This document shows positions 30,948 through 42,702 of a stretch of DNA of 64,000 bases, piece by piece (positions within the stretch are counted from its first letter, which is position 1; the number at the start of each line of letters is the position of its first letter). Origin of the DNA: Chloroflexi bacterium 44-23. GTDB lineage: Bacteria > Chloroflexota > Anaerolineae > Anaerolineales > Anaerolineaceae. The notes under the pieces are model-generated. The model made no database searches, was not told the origin of the DNA, and was given only the letters and a program-made list of their open reading frames with translations. The stretch covers positions 124,001 to 188,000 of the forward strand of contig MKUW01000013.1 of assembly GCA_001899005.1 (NCBI GenBank), written 5' to 3'. A program made the position numbers and the translations under genes.

Positions 30948-31955
30948 ATGGCTAAAGTAATGTTGGAGGTAAAAGATCTAACCACAAAATACATCACTCG
31001 CTTTCGTGAGAATGTTTATGCGGTTGATCATGTTTCGCTGAAAGTAGAAGAAGGCAAGTCTTTGGGAATCGCCGGAGAATCTGGCTGTGGAAAATCCACA
31101 CTGGCGCTCAGTCTGATGGGATATTACTTCCCGCCGCTTCATTACACCAGCGGCGATATTATCATTGATGGAACAAATATCTCTACTATGAAGCCGGATG
31201 AAATTCGGAAAAAAATTCTCGGACAGGAAATCGCCTACATCCCACAAGCTGCTATGAATGCACTCAATCCAACTCGTAAGATCATTAATTTAATTGAGGA
31301 TGTTATTCAGGCACACGATCCCAAGGCTAAGAAGAAAGAAATTTACGATCTTGCGGTGGAACGATTTGAAGTTCTTGGACTGCCGGCAGAAGTATTACAA
31401 AAATACCCGGTTGAGCTCTCGGGAGGGATGAAACAAAGAACAGTAATCGCAATCTCAGTAATCCTTTCTCCAAAAATCTTGATTGCTGACGAACCTTCGT
31501 CCGCTCTCGATGTGACCAGTCAGAAGATGGTGATTAAGATGCTCTTGGATTTAATGGAACATGGCTTCATAAAATCAATGATCTTCATCACCCACGAACT
31601 GCCGCTGCTTTATAACGTGACTGATGATATTATGGTCATGTACGCCGGGCAAATTGTTGAAAAGGGAACTGCTGCTCAAACAGTATTTGATCCCCTTCAC
31701 CCGTATGCTAAGGGCTTGATGGGTTCGATCATTGTCCCCGAGAGAGGACTTCGTGATGTTAAATTAACTGCCATTCCGGGCGTTCCCCCGAATTTAAAGA
31801 ATCCTCCTCATGGCTGCCGCTTTGCTGAACGCTGTCGATATGTTGTACCGGAATGCAAGGTTCATCCGATCGAAATGCTTCATATTGCAGACAATCGCCA
31901 TTATCGTTGTATTTTCTCAGAAGAATATTTGAGAAAGGCATACCAAAATGACTGA
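30948..31955 (+). CDS. ABC transporter ATP-binding protein (DppD/OppD type)
   Basis: [36 protein letters not shown]-terminal [10 protein letters not shown] oligopeptide-family motif. Confidence 0.95.
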   Translation: MAKVMLEVKDLTTKYITRFRENVYAVDHVSLKVEEGKSLGIAGESGCGKSTLALSLMGYYFPPLHYTSGDIIIDGTNISTMKPDEIRKKILGQEIAYIPQAAMNALNPTRKIINLIEDVIQAHDPKAKKKEIYDLAVERFEVLGLPAEVLQKYPVELSGGMKQRTVIAISVILSPKILIADEPSSALDVTSQKMVIKMLLDLMEHGFIKSMIFITHELPLLYNVTDDIMVMYAGQIVEKGTAAQTVFDPLHPYAKGLMGSIIVPERGLRDVKLTAIPGVPPNLKNPPHGCRFAERCRYVVPECKVHPIEMLHIADNRHYRCIFSEEYLRKAYQND

Positions 31956-32787
31956 TGAAAAGAAATCTTGCCTGAGGGGTTCTGGTTTAACCAAAATCTT
32001 CGGCCTGGGGCAGAAAAAAACTGTAGCTGTTGATCATGTTGATTTCAATTTCTATGCCGGCGAAATAATTTCAATCGTCGGGGAATCGGGCAGTGGAAAG
32101 ACCACCCTCGCCAAGATGCTTTTAGGGTTAATCAGCACAACGGAAGGGGAAATTTACTTTGAAGGGAAATTACGTGATATAAGCACGCAAAAGAAAAAGA
32201 GAGAGTATTGGAAAGGGATTCAAGCCATTTTTCAAGACCCTTACTCCTCCTACAATATTTTTAATAAAATTGATACTGTTCTCTTGGATTGCATAAAAAT
32301 GCGCGGAGGCGGAAGATTACCGCATGCGAAGAAGATCGAAATGATATCGGAAGCTTGTAGTTTTGTAAATTTAAAATTTGAAGAGTTAACCAATAAATAC
32401 CCTTTTGAGCTATCTGGCGGGCAAATGCAGCGTTTAATGATTGCCCGTATTTTCCTGCTTAAACCAAAGGTGTTATTGGCGGATGAACCAACTTCAATGA
32501 TCGATGCCTGTTCTCGGGCGACAATTCTGGATATGCTTATGGCTCTTCGCAAAGAGACGGGGATGACACTCATTTTTATTACCCATGATATCGGTCTGGC
32601 ATATTTCGTTTCTGATAGTGTTTACATAATGGAACATGGGAAATTAATTGAAAGCGGAACTGCGGATGAAGTCATTTTGCACCCGAAAAAAGCCTACACA
32701 AAACGCCTGATCAACGATGTTCCCAAGATTCATGAAGAATGGGATCTTTCGACGGTGAAAGTCTCAAGTATCTGGAATGAAGCTTGA
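31948..32787 (+). CDS. ABC transporter ATP-binding protein (DppF/OppF type)
   Basis: [41 protein letters not shown]. Confidence 0.95.
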   Translation: MTDEKKSCLRGSGLTKIFGLGQKKTVAVDHVDFNFYAGEIISIVGESGSGKTTLAKMLLGLISTTEGEIYFEGKLRDISTQKKKREYWKGIQAIFQDPYSSYNIFNKIDTVLLDCIKMRGGGRLPHAKKIEMISEACSFVNLKFEELTNKYPFELSGGQMQRLMIARIFLLKPKVLLADEPTSMIDACSRATILDMLMALRKETGMTLIFITHDIGLAYFVSDSVYIMEHGKLIESGTADEVILHPKKAYTKRLINDVPKIHEEWDLSTVKVSSIWNEA

Positions 32788-32909
32788 TTTAACCTGATTC
32801 AAAATCTGAATAAGGCCATTGATCAAAATTTGAGAAAAAAGCGCAGCATTAGAATCAAAGGGTAAATTACGGCTGTACATAATTGTAAAAGGATGAGAGA
32901 AATATTCCC

Positions 32910-34124
32910 ATGCTGAAAAGAATTAATAGTCAATCGAAAATTGGGCTGGTCATTCTTACCTTTGTGGCGTTTATTTCTCTCGGAATGCCTGATGGGTTAT
33001 TGGGAATTGCATGGCCATCGATTCGATCCAGCTTTTCAATTCCAATTGACTCACTCGGGATGTTGTTGCTGTTTACGGTCGCAGGGTATCTAACATCCAG
33101 CTTCTTGAGTGGCAGTTTGATCTCTCATTGGGGTATTGGTCGCGTCTTGGCTTTAAGCTGTGCGATTACAGGCATGGGCTTAATCGGCTATACACTGGTA
33201 CCGGCCTGGTGGATGATGGTATTGTTGGGGACCTTTGCCGGGCTTGGAGCTGGTGCGATTGATGCCGGATTAAATACTTACGTTGCAGCTAATTTTGGAG
33301 AAGGATTGATGCAATGGCTGCATGCCAGCTATGGTATTGGTATCACCCTTGGCCCGCTTATTATGACGCTTGCATTGACAGAATTCAATTCATGGAGAGT
33401 TGGTTATCGATTTGTGGGCAGTTTCCAGGTCTTATTGGCCATATGCTTTGTATTTACACTGGCAATGTGGAGTCGGGACAGTTCAACGGCCACAAGTAAT
33501 GAGCCTAAATTGCTCACAGATTACAAGACACCATTGATGAATAGCCTGAAACAGTTACCTGTTTGGTTAAGCGTATTATTGTTCTTTATATATGTTGGCA
33601 CGGAAGTATCATTAGGCATCTGGACATATAGCATTTTAACAGAATCACGCGGGATAAATGCAACCACTGCAGGTTTTTTCGCAGGAAGTTATTGGGCAAC
33701 TTTTACGATCGGTCGCGTGATAGCCGGGCTTTATGCAAAACGCATTGGTATTAATTTACTGGTGCAAGGAAGCCTGATAATTGCATTACTTGGGGCCTTA
33801 TTACTGGTTTGGAACCCGGTTGGATGGGTAAACCTGATGGCAGTGGCTTTGATCGGTTTTGCGATTGCACCCATTTTCCCGGCTTTGATGTCCGGCACCA
33901 GCCGGCGTGTCCAGCCGGTTCACGCTGCCAATACGATTGGTTTACAAATAGCTGCCTCCGGATTAGGCACCGCTCTCATCCCCGGAACATTGGGTGTTTT
34001 GGCGCGGCAATTGTCTCTGGAAGCCTTACCTCTATGTTTTGTTGGGGCCTTCATAATTTTATTTGGTCTATTCCGGCTTACCATGTATACAAATTTCGGT
34101 ACCCTTTCGATAATGCGGGATTGA
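32910..34124 (+). CDS. MFS transporter (probable sugar permease)
   Basis: 404 aa, MFS architecture; first half GMPDGLLGIAWPSIR, located inside the GH cluster. Confidence 0.85.
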   Translation: MLKRINSQSKIGLVILTFVAFISLGMPDGLLGIAWPSIRSSFSIPIDSLGMLLLFTVAGYLTSSFLSGSLISHWGIGRVLALSCAITGMGLIGYTLVPAWWMMVLLGTFAGLGAGAIDAGLNTYVAANFGEGLMQWLHASYGIGITLGPLIMTLALTEFNSWRVGYRFVGSFQVLLAICFVFTLAMWSRDSSTATSNEPKLLTDYKTPLMNSLKQLPVWLSVLLFFIYVGTEVSLGIWTYSILTESRGINATTAGFFAGSYWATFTIGRVIAGLYAKRIGINLLVQGSLIIALLGALLLVWNPVGWVNLMAVALIGFAIAPIFPALMSGTSRRVQPVHAANTIGLQIAASGLGTALIPGTLGVLARQLSLEALPLCFVGAFIILFGLFRLTMYTNFGTLSIMRD

Positions 34125-34211
34125 AGAGTGTTCCTGGTCTGACGATCGCCCGACAAAATGCAAACGATTCCAAATTCATAAAAAAATTTTTTTGGCAGAG
34201 GATAAAGTAAG

Positions 34212-36689
34212 ATGAAAGTTCAATCATTAGTAGAGGATTGGGAATTCCGGCAAACAGGAACTCAAAATTGGTTACCGGCTACCGTACCCGGTGGTGTGCA
34301 TACAGACTTACTGAATTTGGGGAAAATTCCTGATCCTTTCGTAGCTGACAACGAAAAACATGTCCAATGGGTTGCGGAAAGTGACTGGGAATATCGAACG
34401 GAATTCGAGTTATTGCCTGATATATACCTACTTTCCAAAACCTGGCTCACTTGCGATGGATTGGATACACTGGCAACCGTCACGTTGAATGGCCACCGGG
34501 TTGGACAGGCTAATAATATGTTTCGCCAGTATCGCTGGGATGTAAAACCTTACCTGAAAGAGAGCAAAAATGAGCTGGTAATCCGTTTTGATTCTCCGGT
34601 TCAATTTGCTCAAGAGCAGCAAGCTATTCGACCAATGCCTGGGGTGTCGCAGGCGATTACCGGGAGTCCGCACCTGCGTAAAGCACCCTGTCAGTTCGGC
34701 TGGGATTGGGGCCCACAGCTTCCACCGATTGGCATTTGGAAGGATATTCGCCTGGAGGGTACCAGTGACGCCAGGCTGGAGCATGTGTATTTGCACCAGA
34801 TACATAAAGATGGAAATGTAACAATTTTGGCTCAGGTAGAAATTCAGCACTGGAAAGAAGCTGACCTTGGCTTGTTAATGCGCATTACTTCACCCAATGG
34901 CGAGTTTCATGAAAGAAAAGTGTCCTTTGAGGAGCAAGCCAAAGCAACCATCAGAATGGAAATACCATCACCTCAACTCTGGTGGCCAAATGGATATGGG
35001 GATCAGCCGCTTTATAAGATAGCTATTTTAATCTATCTAGATGATGACATCCTAGATCAAAAAGAATATCAACTGGGGCTTCGCACGGTTGAACTGCGTC
35101 AGGAGCCGGACCAATGGGGACGCTCATTTCAATTTGTGGTAAATGGTGTGCCAATATTTGCCAAAGGATCTAACTGGATTCCGGCTGATTCATTCCCAAC
35201 CCGAATTACCAAAGATTCGTTGGAATGGCTTATTCGTTCTGCAGCCGATTCACACCAAAATATGTTGCGTGTATGGGGTGGCGGCTTCTATGAAGATGAA
35301 AAATTTTATGATTTATGTGATCAATACGGCATATTGATCTGGCAGGATTTTATTTTTTCATGCAGTATCTATCCGCTCGACAACAAAGAGTTTTTAGAAA
35401 ATGTGCATGCAGAAGTTGTGGAAAACATACGCCGTCTGCGCCATCGAGCCTGCCTGGCATTATGGTGCGGAAATAATGAAATGGAATGGGGCTGGGTGGA
35501 TTGGGGTTGGAAAGGCCCCGAATTCCAGGATTTAAAAATAGCCTATAACCAATTCTTTCACCACACCCTGCCTGGCTGGTGCAAAGAGGAAGACCGGGAT
35601 CACGCCTATTGGCCCAGTTCACCCTCATCCGACACTCCTTTTGAAAATCCCAATGGGCAGCTCCAGGGGGATGCCCATTATTGGGATGTCTGGCACGGCC
35701 GCAAGCCTTTCAGCGCTTACCGCGACCAATTTCCGCGCTTCATGAGCGAATTTGGCTTTCAAGCCCTGCCACCCCTTGCGACAATTCGCAACTATGCAGA
35801 GGAAGCTGATTGGAATATGACCTCCTATATTATGGAGAGACATCAGAAAAATGATAGCGGTAATGCGCTAATGGTCGCGCAAATGCTGGATACATTCCGT
35901 CTGCCGAAGGATTTTGAGTCTCTGGTTTACCTGAGCATGGTGCTCCAGGCGGAAGGCATTCGTTATGGCGTAGAGCATTGGCGCCGCCATCCACAGCGGG
36001 TTGCCGGAATCTTATACTGGCAGCTGAATGACTGCTGGCCGGTTGCATCCTGGTCGAGTATGGATTACTTCGGACGTTGGAAGGCTTTGCATTATGCCGC
36101 CCGACGCTTCTACGCTCCATTGATGCTTTCCATTGAGGATACTCCACCAATTCAATCAATATTTGTCACCAATGATGCACTTGAACCCTGGCATGGAGAT
36201 GTGCATTGGTCTCTAGAAACATTGGACGGTGAAGCTACAGATTCTGGCCAGGCAAAAATCACGGTTGGCTCCCAATCTATTGAGATGGTTGAGCGACTTG
36301 ATTTTACAAATAAAGTTACCGACGATAACAAACGCAGCCTTATTTTTATAGCAGAACTCTGGCAAGCTGATCAGATAGTAGCGCGTCAAACAGCTTTCTT
36401 TGCCCCAATGAAACATTTATCGCTTGTTGAACCCGCAATTGAAAAAGAAATGAGTGTGGATAAAAACCGAATAACCATTCGACTGAAGTCAAAATCGACG
36501 GCATTATTGGTGGAATTGGCACTCAATGGTGTTGATGTGATTTTTAGTGATAATTACTTTAATTTACCCGCAGGACGAATAGTTCAAATTACGTGTCCGC
36601 TACCTGATGGATGGGAAGTGACCCGGGTGGAAAAAGACTTGTGTGTCCGTTCTGTCTTTGATTCTTTTGCACATAGTGCTAAAGCATAA
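34212..36689 (+). CDS. Beta-mannosidase (GH2)
   Basis: NMLRVWGGGFYEDEKFYDLCDQYGILIWQDFIFSC, ALWCGNNEMEWGW (acid/base NE), FMSEFGFQALP (nucleophile). Confidence 0.93.
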   Translation: MKVQSLVEDWEFRQTGTQNWLPATVPGGVHTDLLNLGKIPDPFVADNEKHVQWVAESDWEYRTEFELLPDIYLLSKTWLTCDGLDTLATVTLNGHRVGQANNMFRQYRWDVKPYLKESKNELVIRFDSPVQFAQEQQAIRPMPGVSQAITGSPHLRKAPCQFGWDWGPQLPPIGIWKDIRLEGTSDARLEHVYLHQIHKDGNVTILAQVEIQHWKEADLGLLMRITSPNGEFHERKVSFEEQAKATIRMEIPSPQLWWPNGYGDQPLYKIAILIYLDDDILDQKEYQLGLRTVELRQEPDQWGRSFQFVVNGVPIFAKGSNWIPADSFPTRITKDSLEWLIRSAADSHQNMLRVWGGGFYEDEKFYDLCDQYGILIWQDFIFSCSIYPLDNKEFLENVHAEVVENIRRLRHRACLALWCGNNEMEWGWVDWGWKGPEFQDLKIAYNQFFHHTLPGWCKEEDRDHAYWPSSPSSDTPFENPNGQLQGDAHYWDVWHGRKPFSAYRDQFPRFMSEFGFQALPPLATIRNYAEEADWNMTSYIMERHQKNDSGNALMVAQMLDTFRLPKDFESLVYLSMVLQAEGIRYGVEHWRRHPQRVAGILYWQLNDCWPVASWSSMDYFGRWKALHYAARRFYAPLMLSIEDTPPIQSIFVTNDALEPWHGDVHWSLETLDGEATDSGQAKITVGSQSIEMVERLDFTNKVTDDNKRSLIFIAELWQADQIVARQTAFFAPMKHLSLVEPAIEKEMSVDKNRITIRLKSKSTALLVELALNGVDVIFSDNYFNLPAGRIVQITCPLPDGWEVTRVEKDLCVRSVFDSFAHSAKA

Positions 36690-36754
36690 ATCATCATATC
36701 AAAATTGTTAAGAATCCATTTGCTATTTTGAATGGTACCGGAAAGGAAAAGAAA

Positions 36755-39025
36755 ATGTTTACTGTTGAAGAAATGATTGAGAAAATGACGCTTGAAGAAA
36801 AAGCAGCCATATGTACAGGTACATCTGCCTGGACGACAACGCCGGTTGAAAGACTGGGGATACCGGAGCTTATGCTCGCGGATGGCCCACATGGATTACG
36901 GCGCGAAATCAATAGCAGTGGTTTGCTTTCTGAAAGTATGCCAGCCACCTGCTTCCCAACGGCTTCTTGCCTTGCTTCCACCTGGGATGTGAACTTAATC
37001 CGTGAAATGGGCCAGGCTTTGGCACAGGAATGTATCTCTTTGAAGGTTGATGTCATCCTGGGGCCGGGAACGAATATGAAACGTACTCCCCTGGGCGGTC
37101 GCAATTTTGAATATTTTTCTGAGGATCCATATCTGGCAGGGCAGATGTCTGCCAGCTTTATTAATGGTGTGCAAAGTAAGGGCGTGGGCACCTCGCTTAA
37201 GCATTTTGCCGGCAATAACCAGGAAACGCAACGGATGACGATCAGCACTGAAGTGGATGAACGCACCCTACGCGAAATTTATCTGCCAGCTTTTGAAATA
37301 GCTGTCAAACAAGGTAAGCCTTGGACAGTAATGTGTGCTTATAACAAGCTCAATGGCATTTATTGCTCTGAGAATCACAGGCTGCTGGTCGATATCCTCA
37401 AAGATGAGTGGGGCTTTGAAGGATTAGTAGTATCCGATTGGGGTGCTGTTCATGATCGAGTAGCATCTCTGCTGGCAGGGCTCGACCTGGAAATGCCGGG
37501 TCCGCGAGGCCTGCGCGTAAAAGCGGTTGTGGATGCTGTCAGTTCAGGGATATTGGAAGAAAGCATTTTGGATGAAGCTGTTGGCCGCATCTTAAGAATT
37601 GTGCTCAAAGCAGCAGAGTCACCTAAGGGTGGTGAATTTGACAACAAAGCACACCACGCTCTGGCGCGCCGAATTGCCTCTGCAGGCATGGTCCTTCTGA
37701 AAAACAATGGCATTTTACCTTTGAAAGGACAGAAGAAGATTGCTGTGATCGGCCGAGCTGCAAAGGAAGCGCATTTCCAGGGTGGTGGCAGCTCGCATAT
37801 CAACCCAACTCAGGTGGATAGTCCTTTCGATGAATTGCGAGCACTGGCGAGTGATTCAGAATTCAGCTATTCTGAAGGCTATCCGGCGGATGATAGTTTT
37901 CATGAGGAATTGATTAATGAAGCTGTTGCGAATGCTCGCTCTGCCGAGGTGGCCTTGCTTTATCTTGCGCTGCCTGAATCAAAAGAATCGGAAGGCTATG
38001 ACCGTCCGGACCTTGACCTGACGCATCAGCAAATTGAGCTCATTAACGCTGTTGGAGCAGTACAACCCAATACGGTTGTTATCCTTAATAATGGCGCCCC
38101 GGTGGTGGTTGCTGACTGGATTAACAACACTGCTGCTTTGTTGGAAGCCTGGATGATGGGACAAGCCGGAGGAGGCGCGATCGCCGATCTCCTTTTTGGC
38201 AAGGTCAACCCATCCGGAAAATTGGCAGAAACTTTTCCGCTCAGATTGGTTGATACTCCGGCAACCATCAATTTCCCTGGCGAAAATGGCGAAGTACGAT
38301 ATGGCGAAGGGCTGTTTATCGGATACCGTTATTATGACGCCAAACAATTGCAGGTGCAATTCCCCTTTGGTTATGGCTTGAGCTATACCAATTTCACCTA
38401 CAGTAACCTGCGCGTTTCAAATGACAAATTCCGCGATGTGGATGGTCTGACCATTAAAGTGGATATCAGCAATAGCGGTAGTATTGCAGGTAGTGAGGTT
38501 GTTCAGCTGTATGTCCATGATCAAAAATCAGAATTGGTGCGCCCTTACAAGGAATTGAAAGCCTTTGACCGGGTCTTCCTGGCTGCAGGTGAAACGAAAA
38601 CCGTGAGTATGAAACTTGATTTTCGTTCGTTCGCATATTTTCATCCTGGTTATAAGCGGTGGATCAGTGAGGATGGTCAGTTTGATCTCCTGGTCGGATC
38701 ATCGTCGACAGACATCCGCTGCCGGAAAACAGTAAGCCTGGTATCAACCCTTGTCTTGCCTTCTCTCTTGACACGTGAATCAACACTACGGGCCTGGTTA
38801 TCTGATGCGCATGGAAAAGAGGTTTTCACCCCGCTTTTCAACCAATTCTTGGCCCCCATGCAAAAGATGTTGGCCGGTGACGATGAAAATGGTGAAATTC
38901 CGCCGGATACCCTCAATTACTTGATGGAGATGCAGCTGGTCGACCTGCTCCATTTTGCCGAAGGCACACTGCCAGGTTCACCTGAAGATATCGTGAATAA
39001 CTTACTTACGCAGGTATATGGGTGA
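36755..39025 (+). CDS. Beta-glucosidase-type glycoside hydrolase (GH3)
   Basis: LKHFAGNNQETQRMT, GFEGLVVSDWGAVHD (nucleophile D), fibronectin III-like C-terminal domain. Start at MFTVEEMIEKM after GGAAAGGAAAAG. Confidence 0.93.
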   Translation: MFTVEEMIEKMTLEEKAAICTGTSAWTTTPVERLGIPELMLADGPHGLRREINSSGLLSESMPATCFPTASCLASTWDVNLIREMGQALAQECISLKVDVILGPGTNMKRTPLGGRNFEYFSEDPYLAGQMSASFINGVQSKGVGTSLKHFAGNNQETQRMTISTEVDERTLREIYLPAFEIAVKQGKPWTVMCAYNKLNGIYCSENHRLLVDILKDEWGFEGLVVSDWGAVHDRVASLLAGLDLEMPGPRGLRVKAVVDAVSSGILEESILDEAVGRILRIVLKAAESPKGGEFDNKAHHALARRIASAGMVLLKNNGILPLKGQKKIAVIGRAAKEAHFQGGGSSHINPTQVDSPFDELRALASDSEFSYSEGYPADDSFHEELINEAVANARSAEVALLYLALPESKESEGYDRPDLDLTHQQIELINAVGAVQPNTVVILNNGAPVVVADWINNTAALLEAWMMGQAGGGAIADLLFGKVNPSGKLAETFPLRLVDTPATINFPGENGEVRYGEGLFIGYRYYDAKQLQVQFPFGYGLSYTNFTYSNLRVSNDKFRDVDGLTIKVDISNSGSIAGSEVVQLYVHDQKSELVRPYKELKAFDRVFLAAGETKTVSMKLDFRSFAYFHPGYKRWISEDGQFDLLVGSSSTDIRCRKTVSLVSTLVLPSLLTRESTLRAWLSDAHGKEVFTPLFNQFLAPMQKMLAGDDENGEIPPDTLNYLMEMQLVDLLHFAEGTLPGSPEDIVNNLLTQVYG

Positions 39026-39168
39026 GATCAATAACGATTATCTTAGCCACCGGTTTCCTAGCCGGGAAACAACAAAATACCATGATCGCCGGAAATGTAA
39101 GTATGATCGGTTAACCCTTTGGCCCAATGAAAAGAACTTAAGAAATAAAGATTAGAACAGGAAGAATC

Positions 39169-40155
39169 ATGACACCCAGTATACAAATAATCAGCTCAGC
39201 ACTCGAAAATATTCCCTGGGAAGAGCGACCGACCGGCTCCGACGAAGTTGTCTGGCGTTCTGGCCGCAATCCAATCATCACGCGCGATGCTGTTGCCAGA
39301 GTGAACAGCATTTTCAACAGTGCTGTGGTTCCATACCAGGATGGCTTTGCCGGGGTGTTTCGTTGTGATAACAATGCGCGCGAGATGCAAATCCACGCGG
39401 GAAAAAGCCCGGATGGGTTAACCTGGGATATCAATTCGCAGCGAATTCAATTTAAATATGACGATGAGGAAATTGGCCGGCATGTCTATGGTTACGATCC
39501 GCGTGTTTGTTGGTTGGAAGACCGCTTCTATGTTACCTGGTGTAACGGTTACCATGGCCCGACGATAGGTGTTGGGTATACCTACGATTTTGTAGATTTT
39601 TATCAGATGGAGAATGCATTTTTGCCATTCAATCGCAATGGAGTTCTCTTCCCGCGGCGCATCGGTGGAAAATATGCGATGCTTAGCCGCCCAAGCGATA
39701 ATGGTCACACACCATTTGGCGAAATCTACTATAGTGAAAGCCCGGACATGGTGCATTGGGGGCATCATCGGCATGTGATGGCACCGCGAGACGGTTGGCA
39801 ATCCACGAAAATAGGGGCGGGTCCCATTCCTATTGAAACTTCGGAAGGTTGGCTTCTGCTTTATCATGGTGTCTTGACTTCCTGCAATGGATTCGTATAT
39901 AGTTTTGGGGCTGCCTTGTTGGACTTAGAGCAGCCCTGGAAGGTGTTATATCGCACACGGCCGTATTTACTCCATCCACGTGAAATTTATGAAAACGTCG
40001 GTGACGTTCCAAACGTAGTATTCCCTTGTGCCGCTCTGGTGGATGCGCCTACTGGCAGAATGGCGATTTATTACGGCGGTGCTGATACGGTCACCTGCCT
40101 GGCTTACACGTACATTCCTGAATTGATCGATTATCTTAAATTGAATTCTTATTGA
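39169..40155 (+). CDS. GH130 family beta-mannoside phosphorylase/mannosidase
   Basis: [58 protein letters not shown]. Confidence 0.93.
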   Translation: MTPSIQIISSALENIPWEERPTGSDEVVWRSGRNPIITRDAVARVNSIFNSAVVPYQDGFAGVFRCDNNAREMQIHAGKSPDGLTWDINSQRIQFKYDDEEIGRHVYGYDPRVCWLEDRFYVTWCNGYHGPTIGVGYTYDFVDFYQMENAFLPFNRNGVLFPRRIGGKYAMLSRPSDNGHTPFGEIYYSESPDMVHWGHHRHVMAPRDGWQSTKIGAGPIPIETSEGWLLLYHGVLTSCNGFVYSFGAALLDLEQPWKVLYRTRPYLLHPREIYENVGDVPNVVFPCAALVDAPTGRMAIYYGGADTVTCLAYTYIPELIDYLKLNSY

Positions 40156-40214
40156 AAACAACTTCTCAACCCCGTTTTATAAAAAAGATACCAAAAACTG
40201 ATTGAATTGGATAA

Positions 40215-42674
40215 ATGCATTTTATGAAGTACGGTTATTTTGATGATGATAACAAAGAATATGTAATTACACAGCCTGATACGCCCTTGCCCTGGATCAA
40301 TTACCTGGGGATGGAATCGTATTTTGGAATAATTTCCAATACAGCCGGAGGATATTCATTTTACAGAGATGCCCGCCTGCGGCGTTTAACTCGCTACCGC
40401 TATAACAATGTGCCGCTCGATACCGGCGGGCGTTACATCTATCTGCGCGACGATAAATCCGAGACGCCGGATTACTGGTCTCCTACCTGGCAACCCGTCA
40501 GAACCCAATTGGATACTTATGAATGCCGGCATGGTATGGGTTATACAAAAATTAAGGCGAGCTACAAAGGAATTGGCAGTGAGATCATATATTTTGTGCC
40601 TTTGGGTGAAAATTTGGAGATCTGGGAATTTGACATCACAAATCAGCGCTCTGAAACGGCGGAATTATCCATATTTTCAGCCATTGAATTCTGTCTGTGG
40701 GATGCGGTTGATGATGCGACCAATTTTCAACGTAATTACTCGATCGGTGAGGTTGAAGTACTGGGCAATGTAATTTATCATAAGTCCGAGTATCGCGAGC
40801 GCCGCAATCATTTTGCTTATTTTGCCTGTTCCCAAGCGCTGGCAGGGTTTGAGACCCAGAGAGAAGACTTTTTGGGTGCTTATCATGGCTGGGAAGATCC
40901 CCAAGCAGTTGTGGAAGGAAAAACCAATGATTCGGTGGCAATGGGTTGGCAGCCAATAGGTTCTCACCATGTCAAAGTTACTCTGGCAGCGGGCGAATCA
41001 CAGAAAATTATCTTTCTGCTTGGCTACCATGAAAATAAGCTGGATGATAAATTTGACCCGATTGATTCAATTGTCATCAACAAGAAAACCGTATTGCCGG
41101 TGATTGCGCGCTATTTCCAGGCGCAAGAGGTTGCTTCAGCCTTCAACGATTTACAGATTTACTGGAAAAATCTGTTAAGCCGGCTGAGTGTGATTACACC
41201 CAATATTCATACCAACCGTATGGTGAATATCTGGAATGCTTACCAGATGATGATCACTTTTAATTTCTCACGATCAGCTTCTTATTTTGAATCGGGTGTT
41301 GGGCGTGGAATGGGGTTTCGCGATTCGAACCAGGATTTATTGGGTTTTATGCACCTGATTCCTGAGCGGGCACGTGAACGCATTCTGGATTTAGCAGCGA
41401 CGCAATTGCCTGATGGCGGTGCCTATCACCAATACCAGCCTATGACCAAGCTGGGAAATAATGAAATCGGCGGCCATTTTAACGATGATCCGCTCTGGTT
41501 GGTGCTGTCCGTCAGTGCCTATCTGAAAGAGACTGGCGATTGGGAAATCCTGGAGGAATCCGTACCTTATGACAATAAAACGGGCAGCGAAGAAGCCTTG
41601 TCGGGCCATCTGCAGCGCTCGATCCAATTCACACTTGACAGGCTGGGTCCGCATAACCTGCCATTGATTGGGCGGGCTGATTGGAACGACTGTCTCAACC
41701 TAAACTGTTTTTCTGATACACCTGGTCAATCATTCCAGACCACAACTGGAGAAGATGGCAAGGTTGCGGAAAGTGTATTTATTGGCGGTCTATTTGTTCT
41801 GGCAGCCAATGAGATGGAAGAAATCTTTAAACGCCTTGAACAGTTTGAGGCAGCCGATCAACTGCATATCTCCCGTTTGAAAATGGAGGAAGCGATCAAT
41901 ACTGCCGGTTGGGATGGGGCTTGGTTTCGTCGCGCATACGATGCCTTTGGGGATCCTGTCGGCTCACAAACCTGCCGGGAAGGTCAGATCTATATTGAAC
42001 CGCAGGGTATCTGTGTGATGGCAGGCCTGGGGATTAAGAATGGCAAGGCAGAAATAGCGCTTAATTCAGTTGGTGAGCGCCTGGCCAGTGAACATGGTAT
42101 AGTTCTCTTAAATCCTGCATACCAAAAGTATTACCTAAATTTAGGTGAGATATCTTCTTACCCACCTGGTTATAAAGAAAATGGGAGTGTTTTCTGTCAC
42201 ACCAATCCCTGGATCATGATTGCGGAGACAAAAATTGGTCGTGGAGATCAAGCCTTTGATTATTATTTGCGCATAAACCCTTCCTTTCGGGAAGAGCTGA
42301 GTGATTTGCATCGTTGTGAACCTTATGTGTATGCACAGACGATCGCAGGGGTGGAAGCGCGTAAACCGGGCGAAGCAAAAAACTCATGGTTGACCGGGAC
42401 GGCAGCCTGGAACTTCGTCGCAATTACACAATTCATTCTTGGGATTCGCCCCACCTATGATGGATTACAAATCCAACCGGTTATCCCTGTGGATTGGAAA
42501 GAATTCCGGGCTACCCGTTATTTTAGAAGGTCTTATTACGACATTACCGTAGAGCGGGAAGGACCGGGTAACAACGTGAAGTTAATTGTAGATGGCCGGA
42601 TAATCTCGGGCAACGTGATCCCTCTAGCGGAGAAAGGTAAAGAGCGGGTCAGCGTTTATGTGAGAATATTTTGA
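40215..42674 (+). CDS. GH94 family cellobiose-type phosphorylase
   Basis: GMGFRDSNQDLLGFMHLIPERAR, LIGRADWNDCLNL, C-terminal TGTAAWNFVAITQFILGIRP. Confidence 0.93.
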   Translation: MHFMKYGYFDDDNKEYVITQPDTPLPWINYLGMESYFGIISNTAGGYSFYRDARLRRLTRYRYNNVPLDTGGRYIYLRDDKSETPDYWSPTWQPVRTQLDTYECRHGMGYTKIKASYKGIGSEIIYFVPLGENLEIWEFDITNQRSETAELSIFSAIEFCLWDAVDDATNFQRNYSIGEVEVLGNVIYHKSEYRERRNHFAYFACSQALAGFETQREDFLGAYHGWEDPQAVVEGKTNDSVAMGWQPIGSHHVKVTLAAGESQKIIFLLGYHENKLDDKFDPIDSIVINKKTVLPVIARYFQAQEVASAFNDLQIYWKNLLSRLSVITPNIHTNRMVNIWNAYQMMITFNFSRSASYFESGVGRGMGFRDSNQDLLGFMHLIPERARERILDLAATQLPDGGAYHQYQPMTKLGNNEIGGHFNDDPLWLVLSVSAYLKETGDWEILEESVPYDNKTGSEEALSGHLQRSIQFTLDRLGPHNLPLIGRADWNDCLNLNCFSDTPGQSFQTTTGEDGKVAESVFIGGLFVLAANEMEEIFKRLEQFEAADQLHISRLKMEEAINTAGWDGAWFRRAYDAFGDPVGSQTCREGQIYIEPQGICVMAGLGIKNGKAEIALNSVGERLASEHGIVLLNPAYQKYYLNLGEISSYPPGYKENGSVFCHTNPWIMIAETKIGRGDQAFDYYLRINPSFREELSDLHRCEPYVYAQTIAGVEARKPGEAKNSWLTGTAAWNFVAITQFILGIRPTYDGLQIQPVIPVDWKEFRATRYFRRSYYDITVEREGPGNNVKLIVDGRIISGNVIPLAEKGKERVSVYVRIF

Positions 42675-42702
42675 AAATGGTTGAGCCAATAGGGGGTTTG
42701 GC

